64,000 nucleotides of DNA from Paenibacillus sp. YN15 (GCF_003285005.1 NZ_QMFA01000026.1:1-64000), one strand, 5' to 3'; positions 34,910 through 43,601 are shown, numbered from the stretch's first letter. Program-made: numbers and translations. Notes: generated by a model not told the origin, from the sequence alone.

Positions 34910-35884
34910 ATGAGGACCAACCAGGAAAACAGCCGCTTGGGGAAAAATCTACTACCGGGCTTTGTGGCAGGCATGGATGGAGGAGGCACCAAAACCACCG
35001 TAACGGTTATGGATGCGCAGGGGAATACAGTCCATGAGTTTACCGCCGGCGGCATCAACTACAATGGGCGGAAAGAAACCGAGGTGGAGCAGGCGCTCCA
35101 TGGCATCTGCGCGGAGTTGGCCGCCAACTGCGGGAGCCTGGGGCAAATCCGGCACATGGTGATCGGTGCGGCAGGCGTCAGCAACCCGGCTATACCGGGA
35201 AGGCTCACCGCCGCTGTCCGCAGCAATGGCTACGAAGGACCCTTGCGCATTATCGGCGACCACGAAGCCGCCCTCCACGGCGCCTTCGGCGGCGGTCCGG
35301 GGCTGCTCCTCATCGCCGGAACCGGCTCTGTCTCTTTCGGCCGCAACGCTGCCGGAGAAACAGGCCGGGCCGGAGGCTTCGGCCACCTCATCGATGATGG
35401 AGGCAGCGCCTACAGCATCGGCCGCGGCCTGCTTGCCGCAGCGGTCCGGGCCTGGGACGGCCGGGAGCCGCCCACGGTCATCAGCCGCCTGCTCCGGGAG
35501 CGGCAGCAGCTCTCCGGGCCGGGAGAAATTGTCGGCTTCGCCTATGACCCGGCTACAGGCAAAAAAGACATTGCCGCCCTGGCCCCCCTTCTGGAGGAGG
35601 CCTGCATGTTAGGCGACCAAGCCGCTCTCCGGCTTGCTTCGGAGAGCGCCGCCGCGCTGGTGGAGCTGGTTGCGGCCCTGGCGGCCCGCCTGGCGATGCG
35701 GTCGGGGCCGCTGGCCCTGTCGGGCAGCGTGCTGCTGCGCAACCCGTATGTGCGCGCAGCCTTCGACCGGCAGCTGGCGGAAGCACTGCCGCAGATGCAC
35801 ATTGTGCCGCCCCGCCTCCATGCCGCGGCGGGCGCTGCCGCCTTGGCCCTGGAGCTGGCGGCGGGAGCGGCGCGGCAGGGCTGA
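34910..35884 (+). CDS. BadF/BcrA-family N-acetylglucosamine/N-acetylmuramate kinase
   Basis: 324 residues of the ASKHA ATPase fold: phosphate-1 motif VAGMDGGGTKTTVTVMD, GDHEAALHGAFGGGPGLLLIAGTGSVSFG (phosphate-2/adenosine), GGFGHLIDDGGSAYSIG and the C-terminal ALSGSVLLRNPYVRAAF. The same family includes the Clostridium MurK that phosphorylates both MurNAc and GlcNAc at C6. In this operon, which has no MurP PTS, it would supply MurNAc-6-phosphate to MurQ. ATG 34910 lies 4 nt after the namZ stop. Whether it prefers MurNAc or GlcNAc cannot be told from sequence. Confidence 0.88.
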   Translation: MRTNQENSRLGKNLLPGFVAGMDGGGTKTTVTVMDAQGNTVHEFTAGGINYNGRKETEVEQALHGICAELAANCGSLGQIRHMVIGAAGVSNPAIPGRLTAAVRSNGYEGPLRIIGDHEAALHGAFGGGPGLLLIAGTGSVSFGRNAAGETGRAGGFGHLIDDGGSAYSIGRGLLAAAVRAWDGREPPTVISRLLRERQQLSGPGEIVGFAYDPATGKKDIAALAPLLEEACMLGDQAALRLASESAAALVELVAALAARLAMRSGPLALSGSVLLRNPYVRAAFDRQLAEALPQMHIVPPRLHAAAGAAALALELAAGAARQG

Positions 35885-36055
35885 TGCCCGGCCCCCGCTC
35901 TGGCCTGGTGCGAGTCTTGATCTGCCGCCTGGCCAGGCGGGCCTTCCCGGCCTTCCTGCCGCTGCCCACTCGGCCTCTCTGTCTGAGGATAGGCTGTCTC
36001 CCTTTTCCAGCCGTTTAGCCGCTTATGCCCCCAGCCGGCCGATATCCGCAGCTGG

Positions 36056-36940
36056 CTATTTGCCGCAGCATTTTTTATGTTTTTTCCCGCTGCCGCAGGG
36101 GCAAGGATCGTTGCGGCCTATTTTCGGCGGGCTTACCACAGGGACCGGTTTCATACGGCTAGTGCCAAACAAATCCGAAAAGGGTTGATCGGAGGAGATT
36201 TCTTGAAAGCAAGCCCAATGCTCTAGCTCTTCAATAGTGTCCAGAATAAGCCGGTAGTTGATATCCTGCCTGCTTTCCTCCAGCACCTCGTCCATAGAAC
36301 GGCTTAATTCGGCCTCCACGTTCTTAAGACCAATCAAAAATTGATCTACGGCATCCTTCTCAAAGGCAGCCCGGATGACAGCGGCATTTTCTGCCGGATG
36401 CAAATCCCTGCAGCAGCGCACCACAAACGCATTGAAGGTATAATCCTCCGCGTTCAGCTTGTCCCCGGTTAACAAACTGCCCAAATATTCAACCGTCCCG
36501 CCCCGTTCAAGCTCTCCGCACAGCACCAGAGACACCAAGGCCACCAGACCTTGCTCCCGGGCGTATACATCCGCGCCGGTATTCTCGGCCAGTTGATGCA
36601 GGCCTTGCACATCTCCATTGAAAACGGAGGCCAGCATCCTCCCCGCGCCTTCCGTTACCGTATCTCCCAGCGCAAAGTCAAGGGTTTCCGACGGCAGCTG
36701 CAGGATCTGAAGCAGATCGGGAAAAAGCGCCTTTTCCCGGAATTGTGCCAGCAGGTACAACGCGTACAGCAAATCGATGCGGCTCTCCTCCGCATTATAC
36801 GCCTCCGGTTCACGGAGGAACTCCTTCACAATCTCCAATAAATGCGGAACGGCCTCTTCCCTTCGCTCGATAATTTGCAGAAGCTGATCCTTGGGAAAGC
36901 GGCGGTTATTATATTTTACGGATTCCAAAAGCTGTTTCAT
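36056..36940 (-). CDS. DUF1186-like protein with C-terminal SEC-C zinc motif
   Basis: 294 residues, mostly helical and acidic, with HEAT-like repeated helices ([45 protein letters not shown]) as in DUF1186. The last ~22 residues are a SEC-C zinc ligand motif ([17 protein letters not shown]) like the SecA C-terminus. Proteins of this type probably bind partners through the SEC-C tail, but the function is not known. GGAGGAGAATG precedes ATG 36940. It stands alone, convergent with the salvage operon. Confidence 0.85.
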   Translation of the reverse strand: MKQLLESVKYNNRRFPKDQLLQIIERREEAVPHLLEIVKEFLREPEAYNAEESRIDLLYALYLLAQFREKALFPDLLQILQLPSETLDFALGDTVTEGAGRMLASVFNGDVQGLHQLAENTGADVYAREQGLVALVSLVLCGELERGGTVEYLGSLLTGDKLNAEDYTFNAFVVRCCRDLHPAENAAVIRAAFEKDAVDQFLIGLKNVEAELSRSMDEVLEESRQDINYRLILDTIEELEHWACFQEISSDQPFSDLFGTSRMKPVPVVSPPKIGRNDPCPCGSGKKHKKCCGK

Positions 36941-37075
36941 GGCTCATTCTCCTCCAGACTAGCAGTCCATTTTGCTCAAAGACCGGTTAATTCTGTTTAT
37001 ACCTTGGCATTGCCAGAATAGTCAAGCCCCTCCGAAACACTCGGATCAGCCGTCTTGGATCAGGCCCTATTGCTT

Positions 37076-38068
37076 TCATTGCCCCGGGGCACCCCACCGC
37101 AGCGCCAAACCGGCATAAGTCAGCCCTCCGCCAAAGCCCAGCAGCGCCAGCCTTTGCCCCTGCTTCAGCCTGCCCTCGTCCAAAGCAAGCTGCAAGGCCA
37201 GCGGAATGGAGGCCGCTGAGGTGTTTCCCCGAAATTCCACACTGGTCAATGTGCGCTCCATAGGGACAGGGCCACGTTCGCAAATCGCCTCGATCATCCG
37301 CAAATTGGCGCTGTGGGGAACGAACCAATCCACCTCCTCTGCCTCCCACCCGGCTTTCTCCAGAAGCGCCCTCAGCTGTTCCGGCACCGTCCGCACCGCC
37401 CACTTATAGACCTCTCTGCCGTTTTGCACCAGGCAGCCGCCGCCCAGCAGGGGAACTCCCATCAGCTCGGAGGACAGCCCGCTGCCGTAAACATGGATGC
37501 CCCCCTCCCCGAAGGTGCCGGATAAAGCAGCAGCAAACTCGCCTTCCCCCTCCGTCCGCTCCACCAGAACGGCACCCGCGCCATCCCCAAACAGGATGCA
37601 GGTAGAGCGGTCCGTATAGTCGGTGATTTTGGACAAGGCTTCCGCGCCAATCACCAGCACCTTGCGGTACATGCCGCCGCTCACCATTCCGTCGGCAAGC
37701 TGCAGCCCATACACAAACCCGGCGCATGCGGCATTGATATCCAGCGCCCCGGCATGGGGAATGCCAAGCTCCGCCTGCACCCGGGAGGCTGTGCTGGGGC
37801 AGGTATAATCCGGTGTGCTGGTGGCTACCAGAATCATATCCGCATCCTCCACCGCAGCCCCATAACGGCGGACCAAATCCTCCACTGCCCGAACGGCCAG
37901 CTCGGAGGAATATTCCCCCTCTGCGGCAATCCGCCGCTCTCTCATCCCCGTGCGCTGCACAATCCATTCATCGTTGGTATCCACCATTTTTTCCAGATCG
38001 GCATTGCTTAGAATCCGCTCCGGCACATACGCTCCCAAAGCCGTTATTTTCGATTTGGATTGAAGCAT
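37076..38068 (-). CDS. fabH: 3-oxoacyl-ACP synthase III (KAS III)
   Basis: 330 residues. It condenses acetyl- or branched acyl-CoA with malonyl-ACP to start fatty acids. The triad is present: Cys in DINAACAGFVYGLQ, His in FVPHSANLRMIEAI, Asn in EFRGNTSAASIPLAL. N-terminal GAYVPERILSNADLEKMVDTNDEWI is typical. GGGGAGGG precedes ATG 38068. It is unlinked to fabF or other fab genes and so may be a second paralog (FabHB-like). A FapR-like palindrome upstream suggests malonyl-CoA-responsive control. Confidence 0.95.
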   Translation of the reverse strand: MLQSKSKITALGAYVPERILSNADLEKMVDTNDEWIVQRTGMRERRIAAEGEYSSELAVRAVEDLVRRYGAAVEDADMILVATSTPDYTCPSTASRVQAELGIPHAGALDINAACAGFVYGLQLADGMVSGGMYRKVLVIGAEALSKITDYTDRSTCILFGDGAGAVLVERTEGEGEFAAALSGTFGEGGIHVYGSGLSSELMGVPLLGGGCLVQNGREVYKWAVRTVPEQLRALLEKAGWEAEEVDWFVPHSANLRMIEAICERGPVPMERTLTSVEFRGNTSAASIPLALQLALDEGRLKQGQRLALLGFGGGLTYAGLALRWGAPGQ

Positions 38069-38115
38069 GGTTATGATCCCTCCCCAAGTTGCCCCTCATA
38101 AGAGCTATTGTGATT

Positions 38116-38148
38116 ATTATAGCACTTAGTATTAGAACTTGGTACTAA
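38116..38148 (-). promoter_or_regulatory. fabH promoter with FapR-like operator
   Basis: Minus strand TATAAT (38116-38121) and, covering the -35 region, the inverted repeat TTAG-n9-CTAA (38132-38148; TTAGTACCAAGTTCTAA read on the minus strand) with a further TTAGTA half-site next to it. It resembles the FapR box as I remember it. Confidence 0.6.
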
Positions 38149-38251
38149 TTCCGGATTCTAATTCTAATCCCAATTCTATTTCCGACCGAATCGACAAATC
38201 CGTTTTAACCTTTTTAAACCATTTTCCGCATCCTGCCGTCTATTTTTATGA

Positions 38252-38280
38252 TTGACCCTGGAGAAAAAGCGGGTATATAT
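38252..38280 (+). promoter_or_regulatory. Promoter of the stalk-domain protein gene
   Basis: TTGACC (38252-38257) and TATATA/ATATAT (38274-38280), 16-17 bp spacer, ~35 nt before the start codon. Confidence 0.6.
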
Positions 38281-38315
38281 TCATCATCTCTGACACAAAA
38301 AGGAGCTGAAGCTTT

Positions 38316-39455
38316 ATGAAACCTAATCCCAACCAGACTGCCGCCGTCTCCGTCCCCCGTTTGGCACCGAGCGCCAGACGGTTTATCACATTGCCTCTTG
38401 CCGCCGTTTTGCTGGCGGGTACTACCCTGCTCCCCGTAGCCGTTCCGGCTGCGCAAGCCGAAGCCTCCGGTTATGCCGCAGAAGCCCAACAGCAAGCGGA
38501 GCAGACCACGTTATTCAAATCCTTCATAATGGAGATAAACGGGCAGCAAGAATCTGTACCCGGCGCTGTTTCCCCTGACGGCGGAACAACTTATGTAGCC
38601 ATCCGCACGCTTAGCGAAAAGCTGGGGCTGGAGGTAGCCTGGGACCCTCAGAATGAAGCCTCCACAGTGAGCGGCCGCAACGTCACCCTTGTCACCAAAG
38701 TAAGTAATCCGGAGCCCTATACCATCAATGGACAAAAGCTATACGGAGCCGAGCCGCTGCTGGTAGATGGCACCACCTATCTCCCGGCCTTATTTTTCCT
38801 GGATACCTTTGGTTATACCGCTGTCACCGATGAAGCAACCGGCGTAACTGCAATTACAGCTTTGCCCGTAAATGCGCTGACCATCACCACCGGAATCCTC
38901 GACGAAACCACCGACAAGCTGGAGTTCAAGCTTCAGTATCCGCAGATTGCCGGGTTGGCCGACAAGGCGGTCCAGGATAAAATAAACGGCACCATCCAGA
39001 CGGAGATAACCCGGCTGGCCGAAGCAGCGCGCAAGGATCTGGAGCAGGCCGGCGACAGCGAAAGAACCATACCCAACGGCTACACCGTCTATTATTTCGT
39101 CAAGCAGAACAGCGGCGGCAAGCTCAGCCTTTACCTGCAATCCTACCTCTATACCGGCGGGGCCCACGGCATGCCGGGGCGGGTTCCGCTGACCTTTGAC
39201 CTGACGACTGGAGATACGCTGACGCTGCAGCAAGCAGCCGGGAATAACCCGGATTACGCCGCCATTATTAACATGATTGTCAAGGAGGAATTTGCCACGC
39301 GGGAGATGGTCCTGGCACCCTTTGAATCCATCTCCGCGGATCAGCCGTACTTTCTGCAGAATAACGACATTGTCGTCTACTTCGAGCCTTACGAATATAC
39401 GGCCTATGCCGCCGGCTTCCCAGAATTTGCAATCCCGGCGAGCCAGTTCGAATAA
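38316..39455 (+). CDS. Secreted protein with copper-amine-oxidase-like stalk domain and DUF4163/DUF3298
   Basis: 379 residues. A long signal peptide (basic start, hydrophobic segment ~25-48, AQAEA cleavage region) is followed by a stalk (CuAO_N1-like) domain at ~65-190 (EINGQQESVPGAVSPDGGTTYVAIRTLSEKLGLEVAWD, LVDGTTYLPALFF) and a C-terminal DUF4163/DUF3298 unit (~195-379, FFVKQNSGGKLSLYLQSYLYTGGAHGMP, DLTTGDTLTLQQ) like that of RsiV-type and PdaC-type surface proteins. It probably sits in the cell wall; function unknown. AAAAAGGAG precedes ATG 38316 and a terminator follows. Confidence 0.88.
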   Translation: MKPNPNQTAAVSVPRLAPSARRFITLPLAAVLLAGTTLLPVAVPAAQAEASGYAAEAQQQAEQTTLFKSFIMEINGQQESVPGAVSPDGGTTYVAIRTLSEKLGLEVAWDPQNEASTVSGRNVTLVTKVSNPEPYTINGQKLYGAEPLLVDGTTYLPALFFLDTFGYTAVTDEATGVTAITALPVNALTITTGILDETTDKLEFKLQYPQIAGLADKAVQDKINGTIQTEITRLAEAARKDLEQAGDSERTIPNGYTVYYFVKQNSGGKLSLYLQSYLYTGGAHGMPGRVPLTFDLTTGDTLTLQQAAGNNPDYAAIINMIVKEEFATREMVLAPFESISADQPYFLQNNDIVVYFEPYEYTAYAAGFPEFAIPASQFE

Positions 39456-39474
39456 CCTCCCCCGGGTAAAAGCT

Positions 39475-39505
39475 AAAGCCCCTGTCCAATGGATGCAGGG
39501 GTTTT
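39475..39505 (+). terminator. Terminator after the stalk-domain gene
   Basis: AAAGCCCCTG / CAGGGGTTTT stem with T run on the plus strand. Confidence 0.85.
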
Positions 39506-39551
39506 ACTTTGAGACACGTCAGCCCATTTTCCAATCCGCTCCAGTCACAGG

Positions 39552-40200
39552 ATCACCCGTTCAACGGGTGGCTTGATATCGCTCCCCTGTAAGGGGCATG
39601 GTACTGGCTGCGCCTAAAGGCGCGGTTTCGCCAGCCCTGATCACTGGCTACCCCTGAAAGGGTTACTTCTCTGCCTTGTCTTCGATGATATCCGCTTCTT
39701 CCTACTTCTGGATATGCTCTCGAATCACATCTTTATTGACACCGACCGTACTTACGAAATATCCCCTTGCCCACAGATGTCTCCCGCTCCCTTGCTTCAT
39801 TTGTGGGAAGCGGTCAAACACCATCAGGACACTTTTGCCTTTGAGGTACCCCATAAATTCGGACACACTCAGTTTCGGAGGGATCTTCACGTACATATGT
39901 ACATGGTCTGCACTGATGCTCCCTTTTACCAACTCTACATTCTTGTACTCACATAATGTCCTCAGAATTTCCACGACTTCTTTCCTGATCTCCTTATAAA
40001 AGATTTTTCGGCGTTGTTTCGGGATGAATATGATATGATAACTACAATCCCACCGGGTTCGGGCTAGACTGCTATCCCCATGGGTACCGTCCCCCTTTGC
40101 TTACGAATGTGGCTGGCGAAACCACTTCTCAGTATAGCAAACGGAGACTTTTTTTCATCACCCCTCACGGCTCTTCCTGTTCAGTTCTCCCAAGCATAGC
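39552..40200 (-). mobile_element. Decayed IS200/IS605-family element
   Basis: A single tnpA remnant flanked by short palindromes of the type TnpA recognises: CACCCGTTCAACGGGTG (39554-39570), CCCCTGTAAGGGG and CGCCTAAAGGCG follow in the 39590-39630 stretch. The outer ends are estimates; ~650 bp agrees with an IS200-type element lacking tnpB. Confidence 0.75.
39663..40100 (-). pseudogene. tnpA: IS200-type TnpA transposase remnant without catalytic residues
   Basis: The frame reads SLARTRWDCSYHIIFIPKQRRKI..., SADHVHMYVKIPPKLSVSEFMGYLKGKS and RGYFVSTVGVNKDVIREHIQK, unmistakably TnpA, with the HxH motif as HVH. No start codon remains in frame after the upstream TAA near 40103. The C-terminal helix should read Y-I-x-x-Q; here the Tyr position is His (CAT) and the Gln position is the stop TAG at 39702-39704, after which the frame continues EEADIIEDKAEK to a TAA. 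Both the nucleophile and a metal-ligand Gln are thus lost. It cannot transpose itself. Confidence 0.85.
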
Positions 40201-40257
40201 CTGGGGCTTAATATTTGAGTAATTGACTTTCTTTTTGTAATTGACTATCACTTGTGC

Positions 40258-40428
40258 TTATAGCTGTCCTCGTCCATAAGAGCCAACAAGCAAGCTATGT
40301 TGTGTTTCACTTTGAACATTCCAAAAATCACGGTTAATAGTGCTCGTAACCGTGCGATAACGTAACGCCAATAAATCTCTTGTGTCTTGTGGAATCACTT
40401 CCCCGTGTTTTTCAACATGATGAATCAT
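40258..40428 (-). pseudogene. 5' remnant of a CD-NTase-like nucleotidyltransferase gene
   Basis: A short frame of 56 codons begins at ATG 40428, 9 nt after AAGGAG that overlaps the stop of the restriction endonuclease gene. It reads MIHHVEKHGEVIPQD, RYRTVTSTINRDFWN and HSLLVGSYGRG, the N-terminal helix and nucleotidyltransferase glycine motif of the SMODS/CD-NTase fold. One missing base near 40267 shifts the frame; read through it, TAISTSD follows, which is the expected continuation before the first catalytic Asp pair. The match then stops at a direct repeat GTAATTGACT (40219-40228 and 40237-40246). The rest of the gene is deleted. Family call from motif memory only. Confidence 0.6.
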
Positions 40429-40441
40429 GGCAAAGTACTCC

Positions 40442-41176
40442 TTATCTCCCCGAATTAAACTCTACAAGCTTTTCCCAATCAATGCTGCCATCTTCAAGGC
40501 AAAATTCATTGGTGAACTCTTTTACAAGCCGATTAGACGCCTTTTGATACGCCTGCTCAAAATCCTCAGCATACTTTTCCGGCAGCTTGTCCATAAACCG
40601 AATCAGTTTTACATAGAACTGGTCATCGCCCGTAAGCTCATACCATAATTGCTGTCCCGCCCATTCCGTATAGAATTTCGGCAAGCCCCTGCCCGTAGAC
40701 TTCTTCTTGCCGTAACTGTACCCGATAATAGGCACAAACCGTTTCTTTGCCTGTTGCGCCAATTTTCCAGCAGCCATAAAATTTTGCTCTTGCTTTTTCT
40801 TGCTGTCGGCATTGAATACGCTCGGTCCGGATTTCACCGCAACCGCATAAATCGTATCGCCGCGCTCTGCCATAACATCAACACCCTCGGCAAGTGCCTT
40901 TTGCCCTTGCCCTGCGGCGGTGGCAATCGGCTCAAAAAACACATTACCAAAAACCGTTTCCTCGGAAGAAGAAATAAATGCGGCTAAAATCGCCTCAACA
41001 ATCTGCGCCGCGCCGTTCATTGCCTTTGCGCGGAAAAGATACGGATTTTTCCGGCGCATGATATTTCTGATATTGATATTATCCACCTTAGAAATCAAGG
41101 TCGTGTAAAAATTATCCAATGCTGTTGCGATTGCAGAAACAACCGCTTCCTCGCTGTATGATTCATTAATTGGCAT
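40442..41176 (-). CDS. Type II restriction endonuclease, PmeII-like
   Basis: 244 residues. Start ATG 41176 is 7 nt after GGGAGGG and overlaps the methyltransferase stop by 11 nt. IMRRKNPYLFRAKAMNGAAQIVEAILAAF is characteristic of the PmeII-type restriction family, and the middle contains a PD-(D/E)xK-like arrangement (GVDVMAERGDTIYAVAVKSG, with Asp and the VK following). It would cut the sequence protected by the neighbouring 5-methylcytosine enzyme. The gene looks intact. Recognition site cannot be derived by eye. Confidence 0.8.
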   Translation of the reverse strand: MPINESYSEEAVVSAIATALDNFYTTLISKVDNINIRNIMRRKNPYLFRAKAMNGAAQIVEAILAAFISSSEETVFGNVFFEPIATAAGQGQKALAEGVDVMAERGDTIYAVAVKSGPSVFNADSKKKQEQNFMAAGKLAQQAKKRFVPIIGYSYGKKKSTGRGLPKFYTEWAGQQLWYELTGDDQFYVKLIRFMDKLPEKYAEDFEQAYQKASNRLVKEFTNEFCLEDGSIDWEKLVEFNSGR

Positions 41177-42356
41177 TTGCATACCCTCCCAATACCATTG
41201 CTTGCTTGATTTTATTGTGTACATCTGTACCGCGAACCCGTTTTGTCTTTATTTCTGCGGTTTCGTCCGCAACGGATAAAATCGCTTGTCCAAGTGCCTT
41301 TGCCAAACCCACAGGTACAGCGTTCCCTATTTGGCGGTATTTTGCCGCAACCGTTCCTGTAAATCGCCAGTTATCGGGGAATTGCTGAATCCTTGCGTAT
41401 TCCCTTACTGATAAGGGACGATTCTGCGTAGGGTGGCAAAGCATGGAAGCTTTCTGTATCGGTGAAGTCACAAGCGTGGGAGCTGGCTGGCTATAAGATA
41501 AACGCCGATAGAATCCAACCTTGCCGCCGCCGGATTGATATGCGCCGCCCATTGCCTGTTCAACCAAATCAAGCGGCAAATCGCGCCAATTACCGCCTTG
41601 CGGAATTAACTCTAACAAGCGTGTGCGCTCTGCACCGAAACTGGCACATTCCCCGGTTTCATTCTCCAAATCCCCAATAGCCTCTTTTAATGTTATCCAT
41701 TGATACTGCCTATCTTGATGGAATTGAAAGTGTGTGGGAATTGGTAGGAAAATTTCCTCGCTATCCCGGCTGCCTATAAGGACAAATCTCTCACGAAACT
41801 GCGGAACGCCATAATTCACAGCATCTAAAATTCCATAAACAGTTTTATATCCAAGGCGTTTAAACTCTCCCAAAACAACATCTAAAACCGTTCCCAATCT
41901 TTCCTCATCGGTGATTTTATCGTTGCTCCTGTCCGCATGAGGAATATGCTTTAACGGTGCGGACATCAATCCCTTTACATTTTCCATGATAAAAAAACGA
42001 GGGCGTATGTAATCAATCATACGGATAAAATCCATAAATAAGCTGCCGCGCGGATCGTTAATTCCTAACCGTTTTCCCGCAGTAGAAAACGGCTGGCAAG
42101 GTGGGCCGCCGCAAACTAAAAACGGTTCGCCTATGGAAAGTCCTGCGGCGTTCAGCATATCCTCCGGTGCGATATTGCGAATATCGCCGCCGATTACCTT
42201 ATGACCATTTGCTTGCATGGTGTCCAAACAAGCCATATCAAAATCCTGCCCGATTTTCACATTCAGTCCAGCATTTTGTAATCCGATGTCTAAGCCCATC
42301 GCGCCTGAAAAAAAGGAAATGACATCTCTATTTTTGTAGTATTGCTTGTAAGTCAC
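41166..42356 (-). CDS. DNA (cytosine-5-)-methyltransferase
   Basis: About 396 residues with the ordered C5-methyltransferase motifs: I (VISFFSGAMGLDIGLQNAG), IV with catalytic Cys (VCGGPPCQPFSTAGKR), VI (FIMENVKGL), VIII (VNYGVPQFRERFVLIG), then the target-recognition region and IX/X (RPLSVREYARIQQFPDNW, YRQIGNAVPVGLAKALG). Several GTG starts are possible (42368, 42365, 42356); I chose the one after GTGAGG. It pairs with the overlapping restriction endonuclease and is preceded by a small XRE gene on the same strand. AT-richer than the host flanks, consistent with transfer. Confidence 0.95.
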   Translation of the reverse strand: MTYKQYYKNRDVISFFSGAMGLDIGLQNAGLNVKIGQDFDMACLDTMQANGHKVIGGDIRNIAPEDMLNAAGLSIGEPFLVCGGPPCQPFSTAGKRLGINDPRGSLFMDFIRMIDYIRPRFFIMENVKGLMSAPLKHIPHADRSNDKITDEERLGTVLDVVLGEFKRLGYKTVYGILDAVNYGVPQFRERFVLIGSRDSEEIFLPIPTHFQFHQDRQYQWITLKEAIGDLENETGECASFGAERTRLLELIPQGGNWRDLPLDLVEQAMGGAYQSGGGKVGFYRRLSYSQPAPTLVTSPIQKASMLCHPTQNRPLSVREYARIQQFPDNWRFTGTVAAKYRQIGNAVPVGLAKALGQAILSVADETAEIKTKRVRGTDVHNKIKQAMVLGGYANAN

Positions 42357-42373
42357 AGCCCTCACCACCTTTG

Positions 42374-42583
42374 CTAAATCGAATCGCCACTTGATAAAAC
42401 AAACTCCCGCTTAAATTTCGCGTGTACAGCGTCAGCAATAATTTCTAATTCTTCAATAGTAAAGCTGTCCCTTTTCATCTTTGAATTTAATGCTTGTGGG
42501 GTTTTTCCAATTCTGCGCGCTAACTCAGCAACGCTGATATTTGAACGCACACACAATATTTTTATCTGTTCTGAAACTGTCAT
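42374..42583 (-). CDS. Small XRE-family HTH protein of the restriction-modification cassette
   Basis: 69 residues from ATG 42583, which follows GAGGTGGT; the longer frame has no ribosome site. One HTH (SNISVAELARRIGKTPQALNSKMKRDSFTIEEL) fills most of the protein. Position upstream of the methyltransferase on the same strand matches controller-protein genes of type II systems, although similar small XRE proteins are common on mobile elements. No C-box could be confirmed. Confidence 0.85.
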   Translation of the reverse strand: MTVSEQIKILCVRSNISVAELARRIGKTPQALNSKMKRDSFTIEELEIIADAVHAKFKREFVLSSGDSI

Positions 42584-42646
42584 ACGCACCACCTCGTTCA
42601 AATAAAAACTCACATTGATAGTATAAATGATTTTTTTGATGAAGCC

Positions 42647-42684
42647 AAGATAGTCCCTCTCAAATATTTGAAGGGGACTATCTT
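42647..42684. terminator. Hairpin between the relaxase remnant and the XRE gene
   Basis: AAGATAGTCCC (42647-42657) pairs with GGGACTATCTT (42674-42684) around an inner CTCAAATATTTGAAG palindrome. T residues follow on both strands; likely terminator. Confidence 0.6.
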
Positions 42685-43180
42685 TCATAATATAATCTCT
42701 TGACCTCACATGGCGTTTTACGCCTGTTCCTCCGCTTTTGCTCTGCTAATAATGCTTGTCTGTCTTTTCCTCGCCCAGCCACTTTCCGTACCCGTTCAGA
42801 TTGCGGGATTGAAACGATTGCATTATATTCATCAAGCACCTTTGTGGCAAGTTCGCCGCTTTCGGTTTGAGCGTTCATCTCATCTTTGTTCCTGATTTGC
42901 AAAATGATTTCGTCAAACGGTTTTTCCTGTTTGCCGGAGCGTATTTTTCGTAATAATCATCAATCATGCGGTCACTTAGGGTCTGCTTGTCGTTGTGACG
43001 GCTGACCGCACTTTCAAACATTTCATTATAGACCTGCCGTATATTTTCGATGCAATAGGAACGGTTTATGCCGGAACGCTCAGGGGCTGTATTGGCGGCG
43101 TGGAATTGGCGGCTATTGTGGTTGACCGAGCCTTTTCCTACCATAACGCTGATTGTCCGTTGCAAAGTTTTCGCCCTCAT
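42678..43180 (-). pseudogene. MobV/Pre-type plasmid mobilisation relaxase, N-terminal remnant
   Basis: Two overlapping frames restore one sequence: RTISVMVGKGSVNHNSRQFHAANTAPERSGINRSYCIENIRQVYNEMFESAVSRHNDKQTLSDRMIDDYYEK from the first, then RNKDEMNAQTESGELATKVLDEY from the second. This is the N-terminus of the plasmid recombination/mobilisation (Mob/Pre, MobV) family. The frameshift lies near 42885-42930, and the part that should hold the HxDExxPHxH metal site is missing; after TKVLDEY the sequence is unrelated. The island therefore arrived on a mobilisable element that has since decayed. Confidence 0.75.
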
Positions 43181-43436
43181 TTCTTTTTCGAGTGGCATAT
43201 CCGGCGCAAGCCAGGATTTTGTTGCTTTCGTCAAAAGTAACGCAAAAGCACTTTTGACACTCCGTATCAAAAACGCATTGCGCTCCTACGGGGTAGAAGG
43301 GGCTTTGCCCCGCCATCTGTGGACGGTTCCCCAATGCTCATTGCCCTTTGAAAAGGGCAGCCACATAACTTGCCTAAAGTGAGTTTTGCATAACACTTGA
43401 TAAATCCAAAGGTACATCATATCCCTCCATGTTGAT

Positions 43437-43601
43437 ATGTTCAGCGCGTGGCACAACGAATCCGAAAAGTTGAAAAGCGGCGAAATCACGGAGGACGAAT
43501 ACAACGCTTGGCGATACAACTACCCAAAAAGCGAAGTCGAGCGGACAAAAGCCGCGCTTGACAAGATACGAGACGAAAAAGAAAATCTATCTGACAAATA
43601 A
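43437..43601 (+). pseudogene. Short C-terminal remnant of a mobile-element protein
   Basis: A 54-codon frame (MFSAWHNESEKLKSGEITEDEYNAWRYNYPKSEVERTK...) rich in Lys and Glu, with no clear ribosome site, followed by a strong terminator. It has the look of the tail of a protein from a clostridial-type mobile element, but I cannot name the family. The stretch 43181-43436 shows no other gene. Confidence 0.45.
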
